Positions 7,859 to 15,820 of a DNA stretch of 41,697 nucleotides are shown here, one piece after another. The DNA lies in contig JAJPGU010000004.1 of assembly GCA_021325615.1 (NCBI GenBank), positions 53,983 through 95,679 on the forward strand, in the 5' to 3' direction. The DNA comes from Nitrososphaerota archaeon. Lineage in GTDB: Archaea > Thermoproteota > Nitrososphaeria > Nitrososphaerales > Nitrosopumilaceae. Under the pieces are notes generated by a model that did no database searches, was not told the DNA's origin, and saw only the letters and a program-made list of their open reading frames with translations. Each line of letters starts with the position of its first letter. Position 1 is the first letter of the stretch. Both the position numbers and the translations under genes were made by a program.

Positions 7859-9324
7859 GGCCAGACGTTACCACTGGCTTTGCCGTGCTATTTGTCATGT
7901 TCATCGTCCTTGGGTTCTACGGGAAATACTGGAGGAGGGGCGACCTTAACCATGTCCACGAGTGGTCCCTTGCCGGAAGGAAGCTTGGCACCACCCTCGT
8001 CTTCTTCCTCATCGGGGCTGACCTTTACACGGCCTACAGCTTTGTAGCCATACCATCGGGAGTCTTTGCCAAGGGGGCACTCTATTTTTTTGCCATCCCG
8101 TATGTGATGCTGACCTTTGGCGTCGCCCTTGTTACCATGCCGAGGCTCTGGACCCTGGCAAGGGAGAAGGGGTACATCACGGCATCAGACTTTGTCCGAG
8201 AAAGGTTTGGAAGCCCGGCGCTTGCGGTAATGATTGCAATAACTGGGATTGTCGCCGAGCTCCCATATATCGCCCTCCAGATAGTCGGGATGCAGTCAGT
8301 CCTAACGGTAATGCTTGCCGGCACGGCAAACGCCCAGATTGTGGGCGAGATCTCGCTCCTTATCGCCTTCATAATTTTGGCAGCCTTTACCTACACGAGC
8401 GGCCTGAGGGGTGCAACACTCACAGCAGTATTCAAGGATGTGCTCATCTGGATAACGGTACTTGCCGTTGTTGTGGCAGTGCCCCTGAGCATCGGAGGGT
8501 TCGGACACGCATTCTCGCAGGTAAAGGCAAACTATCTCACGCTTCCGTCCTCCCTCGTTCCGGGATACTCCACCCTAATCCTTGGAAGCGCGCTTGCGCT
8601 CTATCTCTATCCTCACGCAATAAACGGCGTCCTCAGCTCTGAGAGCGCGAACAAGCTCAGGAAAAGCACCGCCCTGCTACCGCTGTACGGCGTGGGCCTT
8701 GCTGTCCTTGCACTGATGGGAGTCCTGGTCTTTGCAGTTCCAGGCGCCATGAACTTCCTCTCCCAGTTTCCCGAAAGTTCGCGCGGCATCCTGGTTGTTC
8801 CCTCGCTGATATTGTATACAATGCCAGGCTGGTTTTCAGGAATTGCGCTGCTTGGAATCTTTGTCGGCGGGCTCGTGCCGGCGGCAATCATGGCGATGGC
8901 CCAGGCAAACCTCCTCACGCGAAACATAATCAAGGAGTTCAGGCCGAACCTAAGCGACGCCTCGGAGATTCGCATCACCAAGATTTCATCCACGGTCTTC
9001 AAGTTCGTTGCACTTGGTTTTGTCTTCCTTGTGCCGGCAACATATGCAATCTCGCTGCAGCTGCTCGGCGGGGTCTTGATTGCACAGGTCCTCCCCGCGG
9101 TGCTCTGCGGGCTCTACGTCAAATCTCTGAAAAAACTGCCGCTTATCGCAGGGCTGCTCGTAGGAATATGGTCCGGCATCTACATGGTCGAGGCCGCAAA
9201 CAGCTTCGGACCACTCACGTCCTCCCTTTTTGGAACGCCCCTTGGCCCCATTTACATTGCAGTCATTGCGCTTGCCGCAAACCTTGCAATCGCGTTTGGC
9301 GGCAGCTACATCAAAAGAAGATAG
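7852..9324 (+). CDS. Sodium:solute symporter (SSS family), organic-acid permease-like
   Basis: A 490-residue integral membrane protein with about 13 hydrophobic helices. The N-terminal [29 protein letters not shown], an SSS core segment, and VSRxE-like [16 protein letters not shown] are typical of the family. The upstream partner is a DUF3311 protein, an arrangement known for monocarboxylate (MctP-like) and related symporters. It probably imports a small organic solute, for example a carboxylate, with Na+ or H+; the substrate cannot be read from the sequence. In an ammonia oxidiser that would matter for mixotrophic uptake or for keto-acids that detoxify peroxide (inference). Confidence 0.85.
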   Translation: MVGPDVTTGFAVLFVMFIVLGFYGKYWRRGDLNHVHEWSLAGRKLGTTLVFFLIGADLYTAYSFVAIPSGVFAKGALYFFAIPYVMLTFGVALVTMPRLWTLAREKGYITASDFVRERFGSPALAVMIAITGIVAELPYIALQIVGMQSVLTVMLAGTANAQIVGEISLLIAFIILAAFTYTSGLRGATLTAVFKDVLIWITVLAVVVAVPLSIGGFGHAFSQVKANYLTLPSSLVPGYSTLILGSALALYLYPHAINGVLSSESANKLRKSTALLPLYGVGLAVLALMGVLVFAVPGAMNFLSQFPESSRGILVVPSLILYTMPGWFSGIALLGIFVGGLVPAAIMAMAQANLLTRNIIKEFRPNLSDASEIRITKISSTVFKFVALGFVFLVPATYAISLQLLGGVLIAQVLPAVLCGLYVKSLKKLPLIAGLLVGIWSGIYMVEAANSFGPLTSSLFGTPLGPIYIAVIALAANLAIAFGGSYIKRR

Positions 9325-9362
9325 GTTGAAGCAGTAGGAACTCTCAGGTTTGGTGCCAGGCC

Positions 9363-9923
9363 CTACTCGTATTCCATCAGTTTCTTTTCTTCTAGCAGGG
9401 TGTGTAGGTTGTGAACTGCCCTGTATACCTCGGATTCCTTCTTCGTTCCTGTACACACAAGCTTGCCAGATGCAAATATCAGCACTACCGAGCGCGGGTC
9501 AAGCATCCTGTGGATGAGTCCTGGGAACTGCTCCGGCTCGTACATGCTTCTTGGAAGGCTTCTGGCGGCGCGCTCTAGGTGGACCTTTCCCCCGAGGCTT
9601 ACGGAAGCTACAATGTTCTGGATTGTAATCTCAGGGTCATTTTTTATCTTGATCTTTCCCTTGCGGAGCTTCTGCACCACGGTCCTTACCGCGTTTATGG
9701 CTGCGTCTTCCGACTTGGAGCCGGTACACACCATCTTGCCCGAGCTGAAGATCAGCGTGGCAGTCTTTGGCGACTTTAGCCTAAAGACAAGTCCCGGGAA
9801 CTGCTCTGGGTGATATTCTACGTCTGGGAATGTTTTTGTTATCTCAACCAGATCGATTTTCTGGTCGACGGAGGCTGAAGCAACAACGTTTACAATGTCT
9901 ACAATCGGTTTTGTTTGAGGCAC
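9363..9923 (-). CDS. tbp: TATA-box-binding protein (TBP)
   Basis: A 186-residue protein made of the two classical TBP repeats: repeat 1 with EQFPGLVFRLKSP, LIFSSGKMVCTGSK; repeat 2 with EQFPGLIHRMLDP, LIFASGKLVCTGTK. It bends promoter DNA at the TATA box and recruits TFB and RNA polymerase. The start is GTG at 9923; a strong TATA element (TACTATATATACTAA, 9943-9957) lies about 26 bases upstream, so TBP itself is transcribed from a leaderless promoter of the kind it recognises and may autoregulate (inference). Length and both repeats are complete. Confidence 0.97.
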   Translation of the reverse strand: MPQTKPIVDIVNVVASASVDQKIDLVEITKTFPDVEYHPEQFPGLVFRLKSPKTATLIFSSGKMVCTGSKSEDAAINAVRTVVQKLRKGKIKIKNDPEITIQNIVASVSLGGKVHLERAARSLPRSMYEPEQFPGLIHRMLDPRSVVLIFASGKLVCTGTKKESEVYRAVHNLHTLLEEKKLMEYE

Positions 9924-9942
9924 TGGAAAGGGTACAAATTCA

Positions 9943-9957
9943 TACTATATATACTAA
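9943..9957 (-). promoter_or_regulatory. TATA element of the tbp gene
   Basis: TACTATATATACTAA, centred about 26 bases upstream of the tbp GTG start. It is the clearest TATA box in the window and supports a leaderless transcript starting at the GTG. Confidence 0.7.
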
Positions 9958-10022
9958 TTAGATATTCCATGCATAAAACAGGCATACCGTACGGTAGGGA
10001 GGGGGTACGCCACGCACATGCC

Positions 10023-10358
10023 CTAGTAGGAGGCGCAGGATACAGTTCCGCTGATCCTTTCGATATCTGGGTCCTTTGAGATCTCATAGATTGTGCCGAG
10101 GCTCATCAGGCCGACGACCTCAAGCTCTTGGTGCTCCTTCATTGCCATCTCAAAACCGTATTGTCCCATCTTGAACCTCTTTTGCTCGAGATCTACGCCC
10201 TCTCGGTACCTTATGACGATCTCGCCATGCGGTTCCACGTCAGTGAACTTTCGCTCATAGTACATTGCCTGCATTGCCAGTTCTGGGTCAATTTTCTGAA
10301 GTTTTGTTTCTACGTCCTTTAGGAACTCGTCGTATTCTGCCTCAATTACCTGAGACAT
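10023..10358 (-). CDS. Conserved small acidic protein of unknown function
   Basis: 111 residues, soluble and acidic, starting MSQVIEAEYDEFLKDVETKL. The N-terminal third is helical; the rest holds beta-forming stretches such as PHGEIVIRYREGV and ELEVVGLMSLGTIYEI. No known motif was recognised. An ATTTAAAT element (10381-10388) lies about 27 bases before the ATG, supporting this start and an independent leaderless promoter. It follows tbp on the same strand, upstream of it by about 100 bases. Confidence 0.7.
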   Translation of the reverse strand: MSQVIEAEYDEFLKDVETKLQKIDPELAMQAMYYERKFTDVEPHGEIVIRYREGVDLEQKRFKMGQYGFEMAMKEHQELEVVGLMSLGTIYEISKDPDIERISGTVSCASY

Positions 10359-10474
10359 GCATTATTTACGCATGGATCTTATTTAAATCTGTAAAACACA
10401 TAGGGCTGTACCGTAAAAAAGTTGCTGAGAATTTGTTAGTGAAGGTTATCAAGGGTTCCGCATAATTATAGCAC

Positions 10475-10606
10475 ATGGCCATACTCTACATTCACGGGCA
10501 GGCAGAAATACCAGAAGGCCTGGAGATTCCCCTCGAGGTCGTTTCCAACATTCTCAGCGGGGCGGACATGAGGCATGATAGGTGTTCAGAGAGAGCGATT
10601 AGCTAG
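10475..10606 (+). CDS. Possible 43-residue peptide
   Basis: An open frame from ATG 10475 to TAG 10606 that begins MAILYIHGQAEIPEGLEIPL and overlaps the start of the next gene by 32 bases. Its Ile/Leu/Glu composition resembles a real beta-rich peptide, but it is short, has no recognised family, and the AT-rich CATAATTATA (10461-10470) sits too close to serve as its leaderless promoter. It may instead be leader sequence of the downstream membrane gene. Confidence 0.3.
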   Translation: MAILYIHGQAEIPEGLEIPLEVVSNILSGADMRHDRCSERAIS

Positions 10607-10820
10607 CTGGTGCAACCACAATGCCGACCTCCTCGTTATTGCGTGCGGAGCCCTGACCCTAGCCTATGTCGAGACACTTGCAACCGTCACAAACCCATAC
10701 CCCAACATCGACCTTGGTTTTTGGGGGCTCTTTTTCGGAGTCGTAATGCTCTCCATCGGAATCTCGGCCCTTGTGTGCTACAGGGTTATCCTCAGGCTGC
10801 ATGGATCTTTCGGCATGTGA
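10575..10820 (+). CDS. Small two-helix membrane protein
   Basis: 81 residues with two hydrophobic segments (about 19-38 and 48-70) joined by a loop ETLATVTNPYPNIDLG; the N-terminus is polar (MIGVQRERLASWCNHN). No family recognised. It overlaps the next gene (ATG 10801) by 20 bases, so the two are probably co-translated. An AT-rich TATA-like element at 10461-10470 could be the promoter with a leader of about 80 bases. Confidence 0.55.
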   Translation: MIGVQRERLASWCNHNADLLVIACGALTLAYVETLATVTNPYPNIDLGFWGLFFGVVMLSIGISALVCYRVILRLHGSFGM

Positions 10821-11262
10821 TGCCTGCGGACCCGTAAGAAAGTGCCTTTCGGAGAATCAAGTCATGGATTATATTTTACTTGGAAAAAGTCCCAACGCAC
10901 AGATGAATTTTGGAAAGATCTTCGAGCGAAAGAGGGCAGACGCCGCGCCAAGGAACGCGGAGGAAATATCCAAGATAAAGGAACGCATAGAGAAGGAGGA
11001 CAGGGCTTTTGAGGATGAGCTGCCAGCAAAATATTCCCTGCTACAAGAGTTCAGCGAAGACGAACTGAAAAAGCTGTGCGACCAAGTCCTTGGAGCCCGC
11101 CCCCCGAAAGAAGAGTTTGCAGACAAGGGAGGCACCCCGAGGGATCTTCCGCAGTTCAAGGAGGACTACATACACTTTATCATTGACGAGTTGAGGCTGG
11201 CAGAAATCAGGTCCTTTGCAGTAAAAAACAAGATAGTTCCAGGCGGGCACTTCAGGGACTAG
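10801..11262 (+). CDS. Helical cytoplasmic protein of unknown function
   Basis: 153 residues from ATG 10801, beginning MDLSACDACGPVRKC: three cysteines in the first 15 residues could bind metal. An ATG at 10864 (MDYILLGKSPNAQ) is an alternative start that would drop them. The middle (about 50-100) is highly charged and helical (EEISKIKERIEKEDRAFEDE), probably coiled coil, and the C-terminus HFIIDELRLAEIRSFAVKNK is also helical. It is coupled to the small membrane protein before it and converges on the propeller gene (4-base overlap at the ends). No known family. Confidence 0.6.
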   Translation: MDLSACDACGPVRKCLSENQVMDYILLGKSPNAQMNFGKIFERKRADAAPRNAEEISKIKERIEKEDRAFEDELPAKYSLLQEFSEDELKKLCDQVLGARPPKEEFADKGGTPRDLPQFKEDYIHFIIDELRLAEIRSFAVKNKIVPGGHFRD

Positions 11263-12713
11263 CTTGGCGGGACGACAAGGTCAAGGAAGATTGTTTTTGT
11301 CACGGCGCCATTGGATGCACTGACTGCCAACGTATAGTTTCCAGGGGGCGCGGAATAGTCGGTCAGCGAAAGCTGCGCATCACGGGCCGAGCCAAGGTCA
11401 AGGGTGCCAGGCTCGATGCTGACACCTACGTTCCCAAAACCCGCAGCCGGCGAGAGGGAGCTTGAGGCGTTGATGTCCACCCTGTTTCCGCTGTAGGGGC
11501 TTGTACCGTCCACCTTCAGGTTTACTATCACGGGCTTGGAGGCATCAGGATTCAGGACGACCCTCTGACTGCTTGCGGAAATGGAGAATGGTACCGGCAC
11601 GTGCCCGTCAATCCTTCCCAGCTTATCTGTATTCCACTCGGAAAACCAGAGTACCATGTTGTCGCGGGGATCCGTTGCTATGTTGAGCGGATATGTCAGG
11701 TACCCGTCCTTTGGCCGGGATGGTATGTCATATTCCACCATGGTCTTGTTCTGGATATCAAATAGCGCAAGTTTGTTCCCCTCGTGCTCGTTAAACCAAA
11801 GGTACTTTCCTCCCTCAACTGGCCGCAGCCAGAATGGGAGCGTGGTGGCGTGGAATGCGTTCTGGGAGGTCGGATACCGAACCACCTGGTCTGTCCCTAC
11901 AAGGTAACGCGTAAGAAAGCTCGTTTCGTGCTCTGTCAGCCATATCGAGCCGTTCCCCACTATGACGTCCGTGGGGGCAGAGAGCTGCGTCGTGTTGCCC
12001 TCAGGAATCTCACCCACCTTCCGGATTCCAGAAACCGTGCCGTTATGCATGGTTATGGAATACTGCACTATCTTCTGCGAGGTAATCTCCGTCACCCAAA
12101 GGGACTTTCCCAGCAGGTAGAGGCCCGCAGGCCCTGTCCCATTTCCAAGGTCAAACGACGATATGCTGTAACCCGAAGGGGATGCCGGGTCCTTTTCTAT
12201 CACCCCTACCGAGTCTCCCTCCAGTGTTGTAAACCATATGTCGCCGCTCCCAGGATCCGCCTTCATCTGGAAGGCCGAGCCTGCCTTGGAGTCCATTGCA
12301 TGGAAAGAGTCGTCAGCCGGGTCAAACCTCCAGATTGTACCGGATCCAAGTGCGGAGAACCAGATCATCCCGCTGTTGTCTTGGACCATCGTCCAAACCA
12401 TGCTGGTGTTTTGCCCGGGCCTGAGGAACTGGTGGCTATGGTCCCTTATCTCATATTTTTCCAAGGCCCCAGAACTGTCAAGACTGTAGAGCAGATTCGA
12501 TTTGGAGGGCGTTACCCAGACTGTCCCCTGCTTGTCAACTACCAGCCCGTTTGGGCCCGTATTGTCGGGAAGCGAATATTCCTCAAGGTACGGATTCTTG
12601 CTGGCAACTGGGGCAGCCATGTGGTTTGACCCTGATGACTGAAAGATGAAAAACAAAACTGCCACCGCGGCTAGGGCCGACCCGGCCGCGATTGCCGACC
12701 TTCGAGTTATCAA
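11259..12713 (-). CDS. Membrane-anchored Vgb/NHL-type beta-propeller protein
   Basis: 484 residues. Residues 8-26 are a signal anchor; residues of about 40-375 form a propeller of the virginiamycin B lyase/SMP-30-like type, with recurring blades such as PNGLVVDKQGTVWVTPS, MIWFSALGSGTIWRFDP, SIWLTEHETSFLTRY and MVLWFSEWNTDKLGRID. Residues of about 385-484 form an Ig-like domain without a C-terminal anchor. Vgb proper is a cytoplasmic antibiotic lyase; export makes a structural, binding or redox role more likely. The start is TTG 12713, preceded by AGGAGAC; no closer ATG exists in frame. It is divergent from the YtkA-like gene at 12859. The same propeller type forms the C-terminal half of the CopC-CopD fusion at 38295-41270. 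Confidence 0.8.
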   Translation of the reverse strand: MITRRSAIAAGSALAAVAVLFFIFQSSGSNHMAAPVASKNPYLEEYSLPDNTGPNGLVVDKQGTVWVTPSKSNLLYSLDSSGALEKYEIRDHSHQFLRPGQNTSMVWTMVQDNSGMIWFSALGSGTIWRFDPADDSFHAMDSKAGSAFQMKADPGSGDIWFTTLEGDSVGVIEKDPASPSGYSISSFDLGNGTGPAGLYLLGKSLWVTEITSQKIVQYSITMHNGTVSGIRKVGEIPEGNTTQLSAPTDVIVGNGSIWLTEHETSFLTRYLVGTDQVVRYPTSQNAFHATTLPFWLRPVEGGKYLWFNEHEGNKLALFDIQNKTMVEYDIPSRPKDGYLTYPLNIATDPRDNMVLWFSEWNTDKLGRIDGHVPVPFSISASSQRVVLNPDASKPVIVNLKVDGTSPYSGNRVDINASSSLSPAAGFGNVGVSIEPGTLDLGSARDAQLSLTDYSAPPGNYTLAVSASNGAVTKTIFLDLVVPPS

Positions 12714-12823
12714 TCCATGTCTCCTGAGGATGACTTGCCAGTGGCTTTCCTTATGAGTGTCACGCAGATTCTTTCCGTGCCTGAGGCCTTCCCCAGGGAG
12801 ACGCTGGGCTGAAAATGACAGCC

Positions 12824-12838
12824 AAATATAATATACTT
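12824..12838 (+). promoter_or_regulatory. TATA element for the YtkA-like gene
   Basis: AAATATAATATACTT, centred about 28 bases before ATG 12859, in the divergent region between the propeller and YtkA-like genes. It supports a leaderless transcript to the right. Confidence 0.6.
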
Positions 12839-12858
12839 TGGCCGCCTAGACACCCCAA

Positions 12859-13374
12859 ATGCAAAAGAAATTCCTCCTGCTCTTTGTCTATTTTGCCTTC
12901 TTTGTGGGGCTTGTAACGTATGAGATAACACACCCGCCGTTTAGCAGCGATGCTGCAAAGGTAGGCAACTACGAGGTGCACGTAACGACTACCCCGTCAG
13001 TCCCTGACATTGGCAAGACCACAAAGGTCCACTTTAGGGTGCTGGACCAGTCAGGCAACGTGGTTGACAATGTTAGGATGGGAGTAAAGGTCTACCACGA
13101 CGATGACCTCACAAGGGAGTTTCCCCCCACCACCTATCCAGGCGAATGGGACATGGACTATGTCTTTCAGGAGCCCGGCAACCACGTCTTCCAGGTAGAC
13201 CTGTATGATCCCGGCACCGGGAACGTTGATTCCTACGACTTTAACATAACAACCCTGAGCCTTTACACCTCAATCTTCACGGTACTCGTCATTGCCGGTG
13301 TTGGTGCCGCAGCAGGAATAGTCATTGCCATACTGTTTTTTACCAAAAAAACACGCCCAAACTTTAGATATTAA
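12859..13374 (+). CDS. Membrane-anchored YtkA/FixH-like protein
   Basis: 171 residues: an N-terminal hydrophobic helix (3-21), an extracytoplasmic Ig-like domain of about 100 residues (VHVTTTPSVPDIGKTTKVHFRVLD ... GEWDMDYVFQEPGNHVFQVDLYD in outline), a second hydrophobic helix (about 138-162) and a KKTRPNFRY tail. The strand order and the LDQSGN and PGNHVFQVD elements resemble YtkA-like/FixH domains, which occur with copper trafficking and cytochrome oxidase assembly. The start has a TATA element 28 bases upstream. It is divergent from the Vgb-type propeller gene, the same two domain types that are fused in the 991-residue CopC-CopD protein. Family assignment is by pattern, moderate certainty. 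Confidence 0.7.
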   Translation: MQKKFLLLFVYFAFFVGLVTYEITHPPFSSDAAKVGNYEVHVTTTPSVPDIGKTTKVHFRVLDQSGNVVDNVRMGVKVYHDDDLTREFPPTTYPGEWDMDYVFQEPGNHVFQVDLYDPGTGNVDSYDFNITTLSLYTSIFTVLVIAGVGAAAGIVIAILFFTKKTRPNFRY

Positions 13375-13380
13375 GGAAAG

Positions 13381-13471
13381 GCGTGGTCCTTTTCTGCAGG
13401 TCACTTGGAGAACACCTCCTTTGAACAGCGCCATTGCGCCAGTTCGCTTCATGTTTCCTGCGGGACCACGC
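13381..13471 (+). ncRNA. Candidate structured RNA (nested inverted repeat)
   Basis: A 91-base element closed by a perfect 9-bp helix, GCGTGGTCC (13381-13389) with GGACCACGC (13463-13471). Inside it, GCAGG (13396-13400) pairs with CCTGC (13457-13461), and two short hairpins can form: GGAG/CTCC (13407-13410 with 13416-13419) and GCGC/GCGC (13428-13431 with 13436-13439). It starts 7 bases after the stop of the YtkA-like gene, so it may be a 3'-UTR structure or a separate small RNA. It lacks a T-arm and is not a tRNA. Strand is a guess. Confidence 0.3.
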
Positions 13472-13511
13472 AAAGTCAAGCCATTTTTTGTGGCCTTACT
13501 TGCATGTATTG

Positions 13512-13528
13512 ATTATGAATTTCATAAT
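13512..13528. repeat. 17-base AT palindrome, possible operator
   Basis: ATTATGAA-T-TTCATAAT: perfect 8-bp arms with a 1-base centre, inside an AT-rich block about 250 bases before the MacB-like permease gene. It could be a regulator site; chance is also possible in such AT-rich DNA. Confidence 0.35.
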
Positions 13529-13772
13529 ATTTAAGATTTTAATATAATTATTACAGATGGGTGTGTTTTCCAAATAAATCTTGTAATATATCTATTTTAT
13601 TTATGCAATTACCATAACACCGATGTGCAAATCTCCTAGGCCGCGTTCAGAATCCGGTACAATCGTGGCACACCGGGGCGGGAAGGCTCCTAAAAAATCT
13701 CCTTGGTTTTTATTTGATCTTGACATCCATTGTATCAAGGACTAGGGGTCTGGCACACTAGGGGCAGCAGAA

Positions 13773-15011
13773 ATGAACTTTACTGAAAAATGGAAGATGG
13801 CTTTTGAGGCACTGGTCGACAGGAAGGTAAGGACCATACTTACGGTCCTCATGGTGGTCCTCGGAAGCAGCCTAGTTGTCGTAATAGACGGCCTCAGTGC
13901 AGGCCAGTCTGCATTTCTGGAAAAGCAGTTCAACGTGCTTGCCGACAACGTCATCTTCGTCAGCTCCGGACTCCACTCGTACCATTCAGAGTCGTCCACC
14001 GCATCCTTAATCATAAACAGCGTGATAGTAAACAGGATAAAGGGCCTGCCCTTTGTCGAGGACACAAGCCCGAGCTATTCCGGGTCAATCCAGATCACAT
14101 CGCAGGGAAACGTCCAGCATGTCGGCGTCCACGCAATGGACCCCACCAAGATCCAGGAGATCCTGCCAAACGTCCAGTTTGTGGACGGGTCGGCCGTGGA
14201 CCCCAGTGACAGGTCCGCCATGATAGTAGGCGACACCGTTGCAAACCCTCCAGGCGCCACTACCCCGTTTGTCACGCTAGGCCAGACCATCCAGGCCTCG
14301 TTTACCTATGCCGACGCGTCAGGCAAGCAGGTCCAGGAATCAAAGAGCTTTGTCGTTACTGCAATAATGAAGCCTTCAGGAAACAACTACCTTGACAATT
14401 CGGTGATAATCAACTTGGATGCGGGGGACCAGTTGCTTCACAAGTCGGAAAGGTATGACTCCGTCACAGTCCTTGCCCTCTCACCTGCATATGTGGACAC
14501 TGTACAGCAGGAGCTTACATCCCAGTTTGGCCAGACGCTTGGCATCACCACCCCCAAGGCAATAATGGCCGTCAGGGAGCAGACCGCGAGCGGCAACGCC
14601 ATGTTTGTCCTTATGATAGGGCTCATTGCATTGGTGGTGGGCGCCGTGGGAATAGTAACTACACTTTACAACTCCGTGACCGAGAGAATACGCGAGATAG
14701 GCACCCTGAAGGCAATAGGCGCACAGAACAGCACCATCCTTGGCCTCTTCCTCGTAGAGGCCGTCCTGATAGGAATCATCGGTGCGACATTGGGAGTTGC
14801 CGTCGGCATCGGAGGAGGATACCTGATGAGCTTTACCGCCGTCTCCCATGCGAATGGTCCGGGACCAGGCGCCCAGATCCCACCCATCTTTACGGTATCT
14901 GACATAGTCAAGGTTTGGCTGCTCTCAGTCACCCTTAGCATCGTTGCCGGGGTCTTTCCCGCGTGGAAGGCCTCAAGGCTTTCGCCCCTTGTTGCACTGA
15001 GACGCGACTAG
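13773..15011 (+). CDS. MacB/FtsX-type ABC transporter permease
   Basis: 412 residues with MacB architecture: an N-terminal helix (about 20-40, TILTVLMVVLGSSLVVVIDGL), a large extracytoplasmic domain (about 45-270), and three C-terminal helices (about 280-305, 325-355, 380-400) containing the FtsX signatures VTERIREIGTLKAIGAQ and PAWKASRLSPLVALR. Such permeases use mechanotransmission to drive export or lipoprotein release. The ATPase subunit is not adjacent, so the partner must be encoded elsewhere. The ATG at 13773 is preceded by GGGGCAGCAG, a weak ribosome-binding site. Confidence 0.88.
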   Translation: MNFTEKWKMAFEALVDRKVRTILTVLMVVLGSSLVVVIDGLSAGQSAFLEKQFNVLADNVIFVSSGLHSYHSESSTASLIINSVIVNRIKGLPFVEDTSPSYSGSIQITSQGNVQHVGVHAMDPTKIQEILPNVQFVDGSAVDPSDRSAMIVGDTVANPPGATTPFVTLGQTIQASFTYADASGKQVQESKSFVVTAIMKPSGNNYLDNSVIINLDAGDQLLHKSERYDSVTVLALSPAYVDTVQQELTSQFGQTLGITTPKAIMAVREQTASGNAMFVLMIGLIALVVGAVGIVTTLYNSVTERIREIGTLKAIGAQNSTILGLFLVEAVLIGIIGATLGVAVGIGGGYLMSFTAVSHANGPGPGAQIPPIFTVSDIVKVWLLSVTLSIVAGVFPAWKASRLSPLVALRRD

Positions 15012-15070
15012 GGCATGCCGCCAGCACCCCGGGACTGCGCGAGCCTTTTTCCAACCCTTTGCATTACAGG

Positions 15071-15265
15071 CTATTCAAGCATGGTCCAGAACCTCGTGTA
15101 CCTGAACAGCCCAAACCATCCAGATATGAAGAACCCAAGGGAGAGCGCAAAGAGCAGGTAAAGGTCGCGCTTTCGGTGTGCCAGATCCATGTTAAGGAAG
15201 ATGAATGCTCCCATCCCTATCAGGCCGAAAAACAGGACCAGCCGTCCCACCCTTTTCCAGTTCAA
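15071..15265 (-). CDS. Small two-helix membrane protein
   Basis: 64 residues with two hydrophobic helices (about 9-26 and 35-53) connected by LAHRKRD. The start is TTG at 15265; a TATA-like GGATATAAAATC (15287-15298) lies about 27 bases upstream, which decides this start. It converges on the permease gene. Function unknown. Confidence 0.55.
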   Translation of the reverse strand: MNWKRVGRLVLFFGLIGMGAFIFLNMDLAHRKRDLYLLFALSLGFFISGWFGLFRYTRFWTMLE

Positions 15266-15333
15266 CAGTCACAATCCCTTCGGGGAGGGATATAAAATCG
15301 ACCTCGCGACCGACCCAGTTCCATCTTCCCACC

Positions 15334-15789
15334 CTAAATGATGCCGCATTTGGCATAGTACTGCTGGTGGTAATCCTCCGCCCTGTAAAAATCAGGGGCC
15401 GGAAGAATCTCAGTCACTATTTTTTTGCCGAAATTTCCAGATTCCTGCATCGTTTCCCTAGAACGTTTTGCCTCCTCCTCCTGTCCCTTGTCGTGGCAGA
15501 ATATGACAGACCTGTACTGCTTGCCAATGTCTGGCCCCTGGCGGTTGAGCGAGGTTGGGTCGTGGCAGTGCCAGAATACATCCAAAAGCTTCTCGTATGA
15601 AATCAATGAGGGATCAAACTCGACTTGCACCACCTCGGCATGGCCAGTGGCGTCTGTGCAGACTTCCTCATATGTCGGGTTCCTTAGGCTTCCCCCCATG
15701 TACCCGACGGAAGTGGCGGTGACACCCTTTACCTTCCTAAACTCGTGCTCGACGCACCAAAAGCATCCTGCGCCGAAGGTGGCCTTCAT
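15334..15789 (-). CDS. msrA: Peptide methionine sulfoxide reductase MsrA
   Basis: 151 residues, full length for MsrA. The catalytic motif GCFWC is at residues 8-12 ([15 protein letters not shown]), followed by [45 protein letters not shown] and YHQQYY. The enzyme reduces methionine-S-sulfoxide in proteins using the GCFWC cysteine; C149 near the C-terminus (YAKCGII) may act as resolving cysteine. It repairs oxidative damage, useful in an aerobic ammonia oxidiser. It is the clearest single-gene assignment of this segment. Confidence 0.96.
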   Translation of the reverse strand: MKATFGAGCFWCVEHEFRKVKGVTATSVGYMGGSLRNPTYEEVCTDATGHAEVVQVEFDPSLISYEKLLDVFWHCHDPTSLNRQGPDIGKQYRSVIFCHDKGQEEEAKRSRETMQESGNFGKKIVTEILPAPDFYRAEDYHQQYYAKCGII

Positions 15790-15820
15790 GGGTTTAGTTT
15801 TCTCAACACCAGATTAAACC

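Larger units (their letters stand above)
13375..13772. other. 398-base intergenic region with an RNA-like inverted repeat and an AT-rich block
   Basis: No credible coding frame. The first 100 bases hold a GC-rich nested inverted repeat (listed separately). Bases 13500-13620 are very AT-rich (AATATTTAAGATTTTAATAT and similar) with a 17-base palindrome at 13512-13528. The last 60 bases lead into the permease gene at 13773; TTTTTATTTGATC (13708-13720) could be a weak promoter element. Confidence 0.6.

Noticed and set aside
11784-12629. Plus-strand open frame of 281 codons
   Set aside because: Antisense to the Vgb-type propeller gene; Arg/Cys/His-rich composition without any domain.
11259-12713. 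Propeller protein as a true virginiamycin B lyase
   Set aside because: The protein is anchored outside the membrane and carries an extra Ig-like domain; the lyase active-site residues could not be assigned with confidence.
13381-13471. The nested inverted repeat as a tRNA gene
   Set aside because: The acceptor-like helix is present, but there is no T-arm with GTTCRA next to it, no D-arm and no anticodon arm in order.
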